The position numbers were made by a program, and so were the translations under genes. A model generated the notes under the pieces. That model saw only the letters and a list, made by a program, of their open reading frames with translations. It had not been told where the DNA came from and did no database searches. 64,000 nucleotides of DNA, taken from positions 124,001 through 188,000 of the forward strand of contig NZ_JAPZSK010000014.1 in NCBI RefSeq assembly GCF_027531815.1, given 5' to 3'. This document shows, in pieces, positions 18,321-26,251 of the stretch. Within the stretch, counting starts at the first letter, position 1. Each line of letters opens with the position of its first letter. The DNA comes from Gemmatimonas sp. (lineage in GTDB: Bacteria; Gemmatimonadota; Gemmatimonadetes; Gemmatimonadales; Gemmatimonadaceae).

Positions 18321-18647
18321 ATGCCCGGCGGGTTTGATTTCACGACCCACGACAACGGTACGTTCGCCTTTTCGCTCAAGTCCGAGGAGGGCGCCTCGCT
18401 GCTGCGCAGCGAGACCTACGAGTCGAAGGCCGCGGCCGAGAACGGGATCGCGTCAGTCCAGAAGAACAGCCCGCTCGACGAACGGTACGAGCTCAAGGAA
18501 TCGTCGGATGGCCGCTTCTTCTTCAACCTGAAGGCGGGCAACCATCAGGTGATCGGCACGAGCTCGCTGTACAAGACGGCCGAAGATCGTGCGGTGGCGA
18601 TCGAACTCACCAAGGCGTGCGGCAGCACCGAAGTCGTGAAGGCCTGA
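18321..18647 (+). CDS. YegP-like DUF1508 protein
   Basis: 108 residues made of two DUF1508 repeats (about 8-52 and 57-103). Each has the pattern F-x-L-K ... G-x-x-L ... S-x-x-Y-x-x-K/T, here FAFSLKSEEGASLLRSETYES and RFFFNLKAGNHQVIGTSSLY. Family structures form a compact beta-alpha fold as a tandem or dimer. E. coli YegP is the named relative; the role is unknown. No signal peptide. AGGAGA lies 7-8 bases upstream of the ATG. Confidence 0.88.
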   Translation: MPGGFDFTTHDNGTFAFSLKSEEGASLLRSETYESKAAAENGIASVQKNSPLDERYELKESSDGRFFFNLKAGNHQVIGTSSLYKTAEDRAVAIELTKACGSTEVVKA

Positions 18648-18665
18648 TCCTCCCCGGCAGGTGAG

Positions 18666-18692
18666 CGGCCCCGCCTGGTTCAGGCGGGGCCG
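18666..18692. terminator. Hairpin at the 3' ends of yegP-like and Uma2 copy 2
   Basis: Perfect 11-bp stem (CGGCCCCGCCT with its complement) and loop GGTTC, 18 bases past the plus-strand stop and spanning the stop codon of the minus-strand Uma2 gene. It lies between convergent genes. There is no T-run on either side, so its efficiency is unclear. Confidence 0.5.
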
Positions 18693-19249
18693 AGGACCTC
18701 GGTGAAGAACGGCCCGAGGTCGATGACGAACGCCCGCTCCGCGCCGGTCGGCTGCCACTCGATCCGGTCGGCGTGGATGCTCGGGCGTTCGTCGTGCGGC
18801 AGCCACCGTTCCACCAGCCGCGAGTCGAGATCGACGATCCAGTACTCGATGCCGGCCCGTTGGTAGCGACCCCGCTTCACCACCCGATCGAACCGGGCCG
18901 TGCTCGGTGACAGGATCTCGACGAACAGCAGCGCCTCGGTGCGCTCCTCGTAGGTGCGCGGGCGGCGGCCGTCCGTGAGCGGCACCACGTAGAGATCCGA
19001 CTGGACCAGTGTCCGGGGGTCGAGCATCCACTCCGACGGCGCCACGAACACCGTGCCCACCCCCGCCGGGCGGACGAGCGATTCGAGCAAGAAGCCGAGC
19101 GCCGACACGGCGCCCTGATGGGCGAGGCGTGGCGTGGGGCTCACCAGCAGTTCCCCGTCCACGCACTCGTAGCGGTGCGACGGATCGTCCGGCAGCGCCT
19201 GCACCTCGGCGGCGGTCCAGACACGGGGCATGAGCGCGGGCATGGCCAT
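18680..19249 (-). CDS. Uma2 family protein (DUF820), copy 2
   Basis: 189 residues from ATG at 19249 (second possible start 19243), the same length as copy 1 at 11802-12371 and about 82% identical by eye. Core motifs are kept: HRYECVDGELLVSPTP, SDLYVVPL, LLFVEILSPSTARFD, IEYWIVDLDSRLVERW. Differences cluster in the first ten residues and in the last 40 (IHADRIEWQPTGAERAF). The bases just upstream of both starts also match, so promoter and start were copied with the gene. Cellular role unknown. Confidence 0.88.
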   Translation of the reverse strand: MAMPALMPRVWTAAEVQALPDDPSHRYECVDGELLVSPTPRLAHQGAVSALGFLLESLVRPAGVGTVFVAPSEWMLDPRTLVQSDLYVVPLTDGRRPRTYEERTEALLFVEILSPSTARFDRVVKRGRYQRAGIEYWIVDLDSRLVERWLPHDERPSIHADRIEWQPTGAERAFVIDLGPFFTEVLGPA

Positions 19250-19445
19250 CGTGTGCCGAGCGACAGGGGAGGATGGCAAGGGGTCACGGCGTATCATGGC
19301 GTGGCCGCGCGGCCGGTGTGTCACCGACTCCTTGCTGATGGTGTCTTCGCAACGCGGGTCCCCGCGGGCGTCCTCGCGGAGTGGCGTTGGCGGCGGTACC
19401 GTACGCCGGTACGGATCGGCCACGCCACTTCCAAAGGGAGCGATC

Positions 19446-20738
19446 GTGAAACGCATCGCCGAAGGTGTGCTCGTCGCGCTGCTGGGCGCGCTCGCGTCCT
19501 GCACGCGTACCGAGCTGGAGGTCGGCGCCACCGACGGTGCCGTCGCCCCGGCGAAGTATCTCTACGTGTTCGCGGGCTACACGGGCGCGAAAGCGCCGGA
19601 CTACCACGCGCACAATTCCGTGCGGGACTCCACGCTGCCCAGCGATTTCGTGGCAGTGATCGATGTGGACAGCGCAAGCCCGACCTACGCACAGGTGGTG
19701 CGCGTGCTGCCTACGGGCGCCAGCGCCAGCATGCCGCATCACACCGAAATGGTCATGCCCGACAGCGGCTGGCCGTTCGCCGCCAATGCGCATCTGCTCG
19801 ACGCCACGTATCTCATCGACGTGCGCGACGCGGCGGCGCCGGTGATCACGGGCACTATCGATTCGGTGCCGGGGTTCCGGCGGCCGCACAGTTTCGCGCG
19901 GCTCCCCAACGGCGATCTTTTGGGCACCTACCAATACGGCAATGGCCGCGTGCCGGGCAATCCGGGGGCACTGGCGCGCTTCACACGCGCGGGGCGTCTG
20001 CTGCGCATCACCAGCGCCGCCGATCCGGCGTTCGCGGGGCAGGAGTTGCGCACCTATTCACTCGATGTGAGTCCGGCCACCGATCTCGTGCTCACCACCA
20101 GCGTGCCCATGGACCCGGCGGAGACCACGAGTGCCGACGTGGTGCAGTTGTGGCGACTGTCGGACCTCACGCTGCTGCGCACGTTGCCGCTTGCGCCGAG
20201 CGTGGGCGACTCCACGTCGCGCTACCCGTTCGAGGTGCGCTTCCTCGCCGATGGTCGCTCGGCGCTGCTCAACACGTACTACTGCGGCTTCTACGTGCTG
20301 TCGGAACTCGACGGCGCGTCACCGCGCGTGGAGCCGGTATTGGCCCTGTCGCACCCGACACACATCGGCTGTGCCGTCCCGCTGCTCCTCGGCCGGTGGT
20401 GGATCATGCCGGTGGCGAGCACGCGCGAGTTCATCGTGTACGATGTCTCGAATCCGCGACAGCTGCGCCGCGTGGGTTCGCTCGCCGCGGACAGTACGTT
20501 CGAACCACACTGGATCTCCCGCGACCTCGGCAGCGACCGGCTGGTGATGACCGCCGAAGGGCCCAGGCCGGCCGTGCGCCTGGCACGCTTCGACACCACG
20601 ACCGGCCGCCTCACATGGGATGAGCGTTTCCGTGAACGGCCCGACGGCGCGCTCGGCGTGAGCTTCGACCGGAGCGCCTGGCCGGGCGCTCTGGCGGGGC
20701 GCGCGGCCCCGCACGGGGCGCTGTTCTCGCGTCGGTGA
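19446..20738 (+). CDS. Lipoprotein with beta-propeller, selenium-binding protein (SBP56)-like
   Basis: 430 residues from GTG at 19446, which has AAAGGGAG upstream and gives a lipoprotein signal (LVALLGALASC). The mature part opens YLYVFAGYTG and has SDFVAVIDVDSASPTYAQVV, PHHTEMVMPDSGWPFAAN, YLIDVRDAAAP and PHSFARLPNGDLLGTYQYG. The recurring IDV/YDV and His-rich loops recall SBP56/methanethiol oxidase seven-bladed propellers, where His residues bind copper. I judge it a divergent member; a generic propeller lipoprotein is the alternative. It converges on a dihaem peroxidase gene with 10 bases between stops, within an 8-bp stem hairpin (20731-20756) that covers both stop codons. Confidence 0.55.
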   Translation: MKRIAEGVLVALLGALASCTRTELEVGATDGAVAPAKYLYVFAGYTGAKAPDYHAHNSVRDSTLPSDFVAVIDVDSASPTYAQVVRVLPTGASASMPHHTEMVMPDSGWPFAANAHLLDATYLIDVRDAAAPVITGTIDSVPGFRRPHSFARLPNGDLLGTYQYGNGRVPGNPGALARFTRAGRLLRITSAADPAFAGQELRTYSLDVSPATDLVLTTSVPMDPAETTSADVVQLWRLSDLTLLRTLPLAPSVGDSTSRYPFEVRFLADGRSALLNTYYCGFYVLSELDGASPRVEPVLALSHPTHIGCAVPLLLGRWWIMPVASTREFIVYDVSNPRQLRRVGSLAADSTFEPHWISRDLGSDRLVMTAEGPRPAVRLARFDTTTGRLTWDERFRERPDGALGVSFDRSAWPGALAGRAAPHGALFSRR

Positions 20739-20748
20739 CGCGAACGCA

Positions 20749-22617
20749 TCACCGACGACCGGTGCCGGTGGTGTCGGTCAGGGCACGCATGAACGCCACC
20801 AGCGCGCGCTTCTCCCGGGCCGTGAGCTTGAGCGCGTCAGAAGGCAGCGTCTGGTTGTCGAGCGCGATGCCGATGCCGGCGCCGCCACCCCGGTCGTAGA
20901 AGTCCACGACCTCCTCGAGCGTCCGGTACACGCCGTTGTGCATGTACGGCGCAGTGAGCGCCACGTTGCGGATGGACGGCGTGCGGAACGCGTGTTTGTG
21001 CGGCTCCGCGCGTGTCAGGCGATGGCGCCCGATGTCCGGGTCCACCGTGGCGTTGGCGGTCACGGCGCGCGACGGCACCCCCAGCACTTCCACCTCGGCC
21101 TTCTGGTACATGGGCGGCACCGTACCGTTGGTGAGCGGCAGGAAGTGACAGGTGGCGCACTTGCCCTTGCCCACGAACACATTGAAGCCTAGCCGCTCGT
21201 CGGCGGAGAGGGCGCCCACCTCGCCACGCAGCGCGCGGTCCACCGGTGAGTCGAGGCGCGAGAGGCTGCGCTGGTAGGCGGCGAGCGCCGTGCGGATGCG
21301 CGCCGCCGTCACGAGGGTATCCCCGCGCGTCGGCTCTTCGGCGAAGGCTGCGCGGAACTGCGCCGCCAGCGAAGCATCTCGCGCCAGCGTCGCGGCCGTG
21401 GCATCGAGACTGCCATGCATCTCGTCCACGTTCTCCACCACGTCGGTCACCTGGTCCTCGAGGTACGTGGTGCGTAGGTCGGAAAAGACGCCCACCTGCA
21501 GCCCGGCGTTGATCACCGTGGGCGTGTTGCGGGACAGCGGGGCGCCACCGCGTGCCGCGTTCACCTTGAGACCATCGGTGAACGCCTTCTCCGGCAGGTG
21601 ACACGAACTGCAGGCGCGCCGGCCGTCGCCCGAGAGCCGCGTGTCGTGGAAGAGCTGCCGGCCCAGCGTTACCTGCGCCTCGGTCATGGGCGGGGCATCG
21701 AGCGGGGCGAACGCCATCACATCGAAGGCGTTCGAGTCGAAGACCGTGGCCGCCTCCATGCGGAAGGCACGACGCTCGGTCGGCGTCTCGATGCCGAGCG
21801 CGGCCCGCGTGTCGCGAAGTGCCCGCGCCAGCGGGTTGGCATGGTCCACGATGAACGCGAAGTGGTCGAACGTTTCCCGCGAAGCACCGGCCGTCAGCAC
21901 TCCGCGCGCGGCGCTCACGAGCGTGTCGAACCGCGTCCAGTTACCCGCCTCGCTCCGGTAGGGCGCGAGGGTGCGCACGAGCCCTTCGAGCGCCGCGTCG
22001 GCCTCGGCGAGTGAGTGCCCTGCCACCGGCGAATCGAACCCGGTGATGCCGAGCGTCACGATACGGGCGACCTCGAGCTTGGCGGCATCCCGGACGTGGT
22101 CGTCGGTGGACTGCTGCGCCGCCATCATGGTGGACGCGCGGGTCACGAGTTGCCGCAGGGTGGCCGTTTCCTGCGTCAACCGTTCGGCATCACCGACGGG
22201 GTCCTCGCCGTACAGGATCTCCTCGATGACCTGAAAGCCGGTGGGTGGAAACACCGCCTCCGGCCCCTCCGTCTCTTCGACTTCTGGGAGCGCGGGGCCG
22301 TTCATGTTGCGCGCCGTGGACGGCGTGTAGTACTCGAGGCCCAGCTCCACGAGCTTGAAGGCGCGCCGCGCAGCCACGAAGGCGTTTCGCGCGCGTTCGA
22401 CGCCGTCGGGTTCGGCGAGGCGGGCCGCCGCGCTGTCGAGCTGCGCCGTGCGCAGGGCCAGCGTGTCGAGTCCGGAGCGCCAGATGCCGACGACCTGCAT
22501 GGCGCGTGGTTCGGCCGCGCCGGTCGACGTGGTCGAGGGCGTGTCGGTGGCGGGAGCCACGCAGGCCGCGACCAGCACGCCGGCAAGCAACCGCGAGGAA
22601 ATACGAAAGGTCTTCAT
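20749..22617 (-). CDS. Dihaem cytochrome c peroxidase (MauG/CcpA family) with helical N-terminal domain, lipoprotein
   Basis: 622 residues with lipoprotein signal LLAGVLVAAC. Residues ~40-290 are helical, Glu/Ala/Arg-rich and carry no haem motif; they resemble imelysin-like regions fused to peroxidases in some Bacteroidota (inference). From ~300 comes a MauG/CcpA-type domain: LGRQLFHDTRLSGDGRRACSSCH (first haem c), later KGKCATCHFLPL (second haem c), then FRTPSIRNVALTAPYMHNG and TLEEVVDFYDRGG, strongly typical. Such enzymes reduce H2O2 or do haem-based oxidations in the periplasm. It lies 66 bases after the PhoX-like gene on the same strand with a stem-loop between. Confidence 0.9.
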   Translation of the reverse strand: MKTFRISSRLLAGVLVAACVAPATDTPSTTSTGAAEPRAMQVVGIWRSGLDTLALRTAQLDSAAARLAEPDGVERARNAFVAARRAFKLVELGLEYYTPSTARNMNGPALPEVEETEGPEAVFPPTGFQVIEEILYGEDPVGDAERLTQETATLRQLVTRASTMMAAQQSTDDHVRDAAKLEVARIVTLGITGFDSPVAGHSLAEADAALEGLVRTLAPYRSEAGNWTRFDTLVSAARGVLTAGASRETFDHFAFIVDHANPLARALRDTRAALGIETPTERRAFRMEAATVFDSNAFDVMAFAPLDAPPMTEAQVTLGRQLFHDTRLSGDGRRACSSCHLPEKAFTDGLKVNAARGGAPLSRNTPTVINAGLQVGVFSDLRTTYLEDQVTDVVENVDEMHGSLDATAATLARDASLAAQFRAAFAEEPTRGDTLVTAARIRTALAAYQRSLSRLDSPVDRALRGEVGALSADERLGFNVFVGKGKCATCHFLPLTNGTVPPMYQKAEVEVLGVPSRAVTANATVDPDIGRHRLTRAEPHKHAFRTPSIRNVALTAPYMHNGVYRTLEEVVDFYDRGGGAGIGIALDNQTLPSDALKLTAREKRALVAFMRALTDTTGTGRR

Positions 22618-22633
22618 GAGGTCGGGAACGACA

Positions 22634-22660
22634 CCGGCCCGGGGCAGTGCCCCGGGCCGG
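22634..22660 (-). terminator. Intercistronic stem-loop between PhoX-like and peroxidase genes
   Basis: Perfect 11-bp GC stem (CCGGCCCGGGG and its complement) around a 5-base loop, placed between two codirectional genes and 17 bases before the peroxidase ATG. No U-run follows, so it may shield mRNA ends or reduce read-through rather than act as a full terminator. Confidence 0.4.
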
Positions 22661-22683
22661 CATGCAGGTTCAGTGCGACAGGA

Positions 22684-24150
22684 TCAGCGCGGGAGCCCCT
22701 TCACGACCACCATCATGCTGGCCTGGTTCTCGTTCGGGCGGAGCGTCCCGCCGTCCACACCACGATACTTGTCGGCGCGCCACGAGTGCGGCTGCAGGGC
22801 GATGATGAACGTGTCGTTCTGCCCCAGCATCGGCGACACGTCGATCATGGCGCCGTACTCCCACCCCGCCTTGCCCGCCGGACGCGCACCGACGGCGTTG
22901 TACAGCGCCGCGTCGGGCTGCGTGCGACGGTGATCCATCTCGAGCACCGGCCGCATCTCGCGCGTGGCGATGTTGTACTGGTAGATGTAGGCGTCGTGCG
23001 TCTCGTCGCCGTAGCCGTTGTCGTCTTCCTGGATGTAGACGAAGTTCTGGCCCACGTACACGTTGTCGGGGTTCTGGAACAGGCGGGCCGGCCCCGTACG
23101 GTCGTCACCATCGGCGATCACTTCCAGCGTGCCGCGCAGCGGATCGGATTCGCTGAGGCGCAGGCGATAGGCGCGGCCATACTTGGTACGGCCGTAGTCG
23201 GAGTTCACGCCCGTGTTGTTCTGCCCCGTGGCCACGAAGTACAGCTCGCGGTTGTTCGTGGCCGACCCCTTGCGATAGTCCACGTCTTCCACGCGCGCGA
23301 AGCGGATGGCGTTGAGTGTGGCGCCTTCCTGATTGATCTGGCGTCCGGTGAGCGTGCGCTGGTTGCGAATCTGGCGGAACTCCACCGGATACGACTGTCC
23401 CACCGCCATGTCGCGCTCCCGCGTGTTGTTGTCGCTGCGGGCCAGTACGTACAGGTTGCCGTTGTCGAGATCGCCGACCGTGTTGGACAGGTACATGGCG
23501 ATCTGCCCGCCTTCCACGCCCGAGTCATCGTCGCCGATGACAATGACGGTGCGGTTGGGGTAGGCTACCCTCGGCAGCGGGACGGCGTTTTCGGTATTGA
23601 AGCGCCCGAAGCCGGCGAGGTACTTGGGCGTGTTGGCCGGACCCTGCGGGTCCACGGCGAGAATCTCCGACTCCTCGTTGCTTTCGCCGGCGGTGATGAA
23701 GGCGCTGAACCCGTGCTCTTCCACCGTCGCGAGCGTGGCCGAGCAGAGGCGATAGCGGCCGGCGGTGGAGTTCACCACGTAGTCGCCCGAGAGCGGCTTG
23801 AGCTCACGATCGAAGCGGATGCGCGATACGGCGAAGTTGTCTTCGTGGTTCGTGAGCAGGGTAAACGAACCGTCGGCATTGCGAATGAAGCCGGCGCCGT
23901 CCGCAGAACCACCGAACACGAAGTTGGGCGATCCCGGCAGCCGGTCATCGCTGCTCACGAGGCTGTAGATCTCGACACCCGACACCAGCGACTTGAGGAG
24001 CGGCGGCGTGACCGACTGATTCTTGAGGGCAACGGCCTGAATGCTGCTGTTGGGCGTGGCGATGCCGGTGGTATCGTCGCCGCAGGCGACCAGGGCGGCG
24101 CTACAAGCGGTAGCGAGCGCGGTACGAATGGAGAGAGCGCGAATGGACAT
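22684..24150 (-). CDS. PhoX-like (DUF839) beta-propeller lipoprotein
   Basis: 488 residues with a lipoprotein signal (ALATACSAALVACGDD). Family-type segments: FTLLTNHEDNFAVSR, TAGESNEESEILAVDP, GDDDSGVEGGQIAMYL, VGQNFVYIQEDDNGYG. These acidic, Glu/Asp-rich loops match the Ca/Fe-binding propeller of PhoX alkaline phosphatases and the broader DUF839 group. It lacks an obvious Tat signal, unlike classical PhoX, and phosphatase activity is not proven by sequence. It is followed on the same strand by a dihaem peroxidase and is divergent from a Rieske gene. Confidence 0.7.
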   Translation of the reverse strand: MSIRALSIRTALATACSAALVACGDDTTGIATPNSSIQAVALKNQSVTPPLLKSLVSGVEIYSLVSSDDRLPGSPNFVFGGSADGAGFIRNADGSFTLLTNHEDNFAVSRIRFDRELKPLSGDYVVNSTAGRYRLCSATLATVEEHGFSAFITAGESNEESEILAVDPQGPANTPKYLAGFGRFNTENAVPLPRVAYPNRTVIVIGDDDSGVEGGQIAMYLSNTVGDLDNGNLYVLARSDNNTRERDMAVGQSYPVEFRQIRNQRTLTGRQINQEGATLNAIRFARVEDVDYRKGSATNNRELYFVATGQNNTGVNSDYGRTKYGRAYRLRLSESDPLRGTLEVIADGDDRTGPARLFQNPDNVYVGQNFVYIQEDDNGYGDETHDAYIYQYNIATREMRPVLEMDHRRTQPDAALYNAVGARPAGKAGWEYGAMIDVSPMLGQNDTFIIALQPHSWRADKYRGVDGGTLRPNENQASMMVVVKGLPR

Positions 24151-24381
24151 TTCGGGGGCACCAGGTGGAGGAACGGCACGCGCCGCTGAAGACGAACACC
24201 TCCACTAAGCGGGTGCCATGTCTCGGATCGTACGCTGCGATGTCACGCGCGGGTCACGCGAACGCCACGAATACCTCGATTGCTGTTGCGGTGCGCGCCT
24301 GACGACGAGCTTGCATGCGTCAACGCTTTCAGCCGCGCGCGCCATCGCGGTGCATGTTCCTTCCGCATCTCCTCCATCGCT

Positions 24382-24861
24382 GTGCCTCAACCTGCGTCGA
24401 TCACGCGTTGTCTCACGCGACGTGATGCCGTGTGCGCTGCGCTCGCCGTTGTGAGCGGCCCGCTGCTCGCTTGCGCCACCGCAGACGGCCCGACGGATGT
24501 TCCGTTGGCGGCAACGCCCGACGACGCCGTACGGCGCACGGGTGACAGGTTGGAGATTGACATTGCACGGGTGCCGGCATGGGGCGCCGCGACGACGGAG
24601 CCCACCGCGGTGGTGTTTCTGCAGGCGCGCGTCATCGTAGTGCGCCGCGATACCGCCACCTTTACGGCCCTTTCGGCCGAGTGTCCGCATGCGGGGTGCG
24701 GTGTTTCCATCGTTGACCGTCGGCGGCTGCTCTGTCCGTGCCACGGGTCGGCGTTCGATTTCGGGGGAGCGCGTCTCGAGGGGCCGGCTCCCTCGGGGCT
24801 CCGGCAGTTTACCGCCACCGTGTCACCAACCTCAGGCCGCCTGCTGATTCAACTGGACTGA
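24382..24861 (+). CDS. Rieske 2Fe-2S protein, exported
   Basis: Single Rieske domain with both cluster motifs: CPHAGC and CPCHGSAFDFGG. Residues ~60-159 form the domain. I favour GTG at 24382 because it brings a twin-arginine-like TRRDAVCAALAVVSG and a lipobox-like LLAC to the N terminus, as expected for an exported Rieske lipoprotein; an ATG at 24280 in the same frame is the other choice. No clear ribosome site is seen at either. It could pass electrons to or from the neighbouring peroxidase, or be part of a quinol or arsenite-type oxidase whose other subunit is elsewhere; no cytochrome b is adjacent. Confidence 0.8.
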   Translation: MPQPASITRCLTRRDAVCAALAVVSGPLLACATADGPTDVPLAATPDDAVRRTGDRLEIDIARVPAWGAATTEPTAVVFLQARVIVVRRDTATFTALSAECPHAGCGVSIVDRRRLLCPCHGSAFDFGGARLEGPAPSGLRQFTATVSPTSGRLLIQLD

Positions 24862-25010
24862 TCCGCGTCCTTGCCGGTCATTCCCCCCACCGCCGTCAGG
24901 TTTTCTCCGTTTGCGGGGGGAGGGTACGGGATGCACCGTGGGACTACGCCTCGACGTGCGTGGCGTCGATGGCCGCGCAGTTGTGCCCCACGCGTCACCG
25001 TGCACTTCCC

Positions 25011-25247
25011 ATGAGGGAAGAAGAGTACGACCGCTTGCGTGCGGCCGCCGCCGAGCGGCTCGGTCATGAGCTCGCGCACTTCCGCGGCCGTGTGGCGCAC
25101 AAGGCCATGCTCGATATCTGGGAGGCACACCAACGGTTCGAGAGCCCCGTGGCGTTCAGTGCGTTCGTCGAGGAGGCCGTACGCCAGGAGGCGGACTTCC
25201 AGCGACGCAAGCATGCGGCGCTTCGCCACCGTGACGGTCAGGCGTAG
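25011..25247 (+). CDS. Short sigma-70 region-2-like ORF
   Basis: 78 residues, no signal. The pattern EEEYDRLRAAAAERLGHEL ... AMLDIWEAHQRFESPVAFSAFVEEAVRQEADFQRRK resembles region 2 of ECF sigma factors (the LW-x-x-F then R-x-x-x-D-x-x-R-R pattern), but no region 4 is present. It ends with an in-frame TAG; the same reading frame continues 12 codons later into the FecR-like gene. It could be a regulatory sigma fragment, the first half of a fused sigma-FecR protein interrupted by amber, or chance resemblance. No good ribosome site precedes the ATG. Confidence 0.5.
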   Translation: MREEEYDRLRAAAAERLGHELAHFRGRVAHKAMLDIWEAHQRFESPVAFSAFVEEAVRQEADFQRRKHAALRHRDGQA

Positions 25248-25283
25248 CACCACGTCGACGTTCCCTCGGTCGACGACGCGGTC

Positions 25284-26048
25284 ATGGCCCTGATGGCCGA
25301 ACTACATGCGCCCGTCACCGATCACGCCCACACCCTCGAGGAAGTGCGCGCCCTGAAACGGGAGCACACCAAGGAGCACGTGGAGCGCGTGGTGGAGAAG
25401 CCCCGCTGGCTGCTGTACGGCGGCATGGCGCTCGTGGCAACCGTGGTCATCGTGGCGGCCCAGCGCGTCCTCGATCAGGCAGGCAGCGAAGTGCCCGTCG
25501 ACCGCGCCCTCACGAGCGAGGCCGCACAACACCTTCCGTCGAACCGGGGGCAGCGCGGCTCATTCACCCTCCGTGACGGCACGGTCACGGTTACGGCCGC
25601 CGGCACGGGGTTCACCATGCGACACTACCCCGAGGAGGCCGACGTGGTGGTGCAGGTCGCGGAGGGGATGGTCTCGGTACGGGACAGGGACTCCGACGCC
25701 ACGCAAACGGTGAAGGCGGGCGAGGCGGTACGCGTGACGAATGGTACCGTCACGCCACGCGACGGGGTCGCGCGTGATGCGGCGCTGGCATGGACCCGAG
25801 ACGGCATCGTCTTTGTCCAGGCGCCGCTCACGACGGTGGTGCCGGAGCTGGTGCGCTGGTTCGGTATGAACGCCGCCCTCGTCGATACCACGGTCGGTGA
25901 CCGTCCGGTTTCCATGCGTATTGCCAAAACCTCGGCGGGCGATGCCGCCACGGCCCTCACGGCGGCGGCCGATCTGGTGATCACCTTCGGCAAGAACGAT
26001 CGGATCGAGTTCAAGGGGGCGCCGGCCGCGTCCCTACGCACGCCGTAG
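25284..26048 (+). CDS. FecR-like anti-sigma/signal transducer
   Basis: 254 residues with the layout of FecR proteins. Residues 1-45 are cytoplasmic and Arg/Glu/His-rich, followed by one helix (WLLYGGMALVATVVIVAAQ), then a FecR domain (FTLRDGTVTVTAAGTGFTMRH, DVVVQVAEGMVSVRD). The C terminus (APLTTVVPELVRWFGMNAAL ... RPVSMRI) resembles the short secretin/TonB N-terminal domain (DUF4974) used to sense a partner receptor. Such proteins control an ECF sigma factor in response to an outer-membrane receptor. No full sigma gene is adjacent; only the short upstream ORF. The next gene codes for an outer-membrane barrel. Confidence 0.75.
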   Translation: MALMAELHAPVTDHAHTLEEVRALKREHTKEHVERVVEKPRWLLYGGMALVATVVIVAAQRVLDQAGSEVPVDRALTSEAAQHLPSNRGQRGSFTLRDGTVTVTAAGTGFTMRHYPEEADVVVQVAEGMVSVRDRDSDATQTVKAGEAVRVTNGTVTPRDGVARDAALAWTRDGIVFVQAPLTTVVPELVRWFGMNAALVDTTVGDRPVSMRIAKTSAGDAATALTAAADLVITFGKNDRIEFKGAPAASLRTP

Positions 26049-26251
26049 CCTGGCTTGGCAAGACCGCGCGCCAGCGCACAACCATTGACGCGCCCTGCCC
26101 CCGGAACCAAGGCGGCGCGGGTGGGGACCGCTGGCGCGAACCCTTTGCGAAGCTCGTGCGTATGGCGGATGCACGCTCCGCCGGGAGGTGCGCTTTCCAT
26201 GCCGCAATTAGGACCGCCAGTCCGGTCCAGCTCCTCATATTCAGGACCCCC

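Noticed and set aside
19393-19413. Possible operator with TACCG/CGGTA arms upstream of the propeller gene
   Set aside because: Arms of only five bases; expected by chance in GC-rich DNA.
22015-24189. 724-codon open frame on the plus strand
   Set aside because: Antisense to the PhoX-like and peroxidase genes; repetitive Arg/His/Gly composition, no motif.
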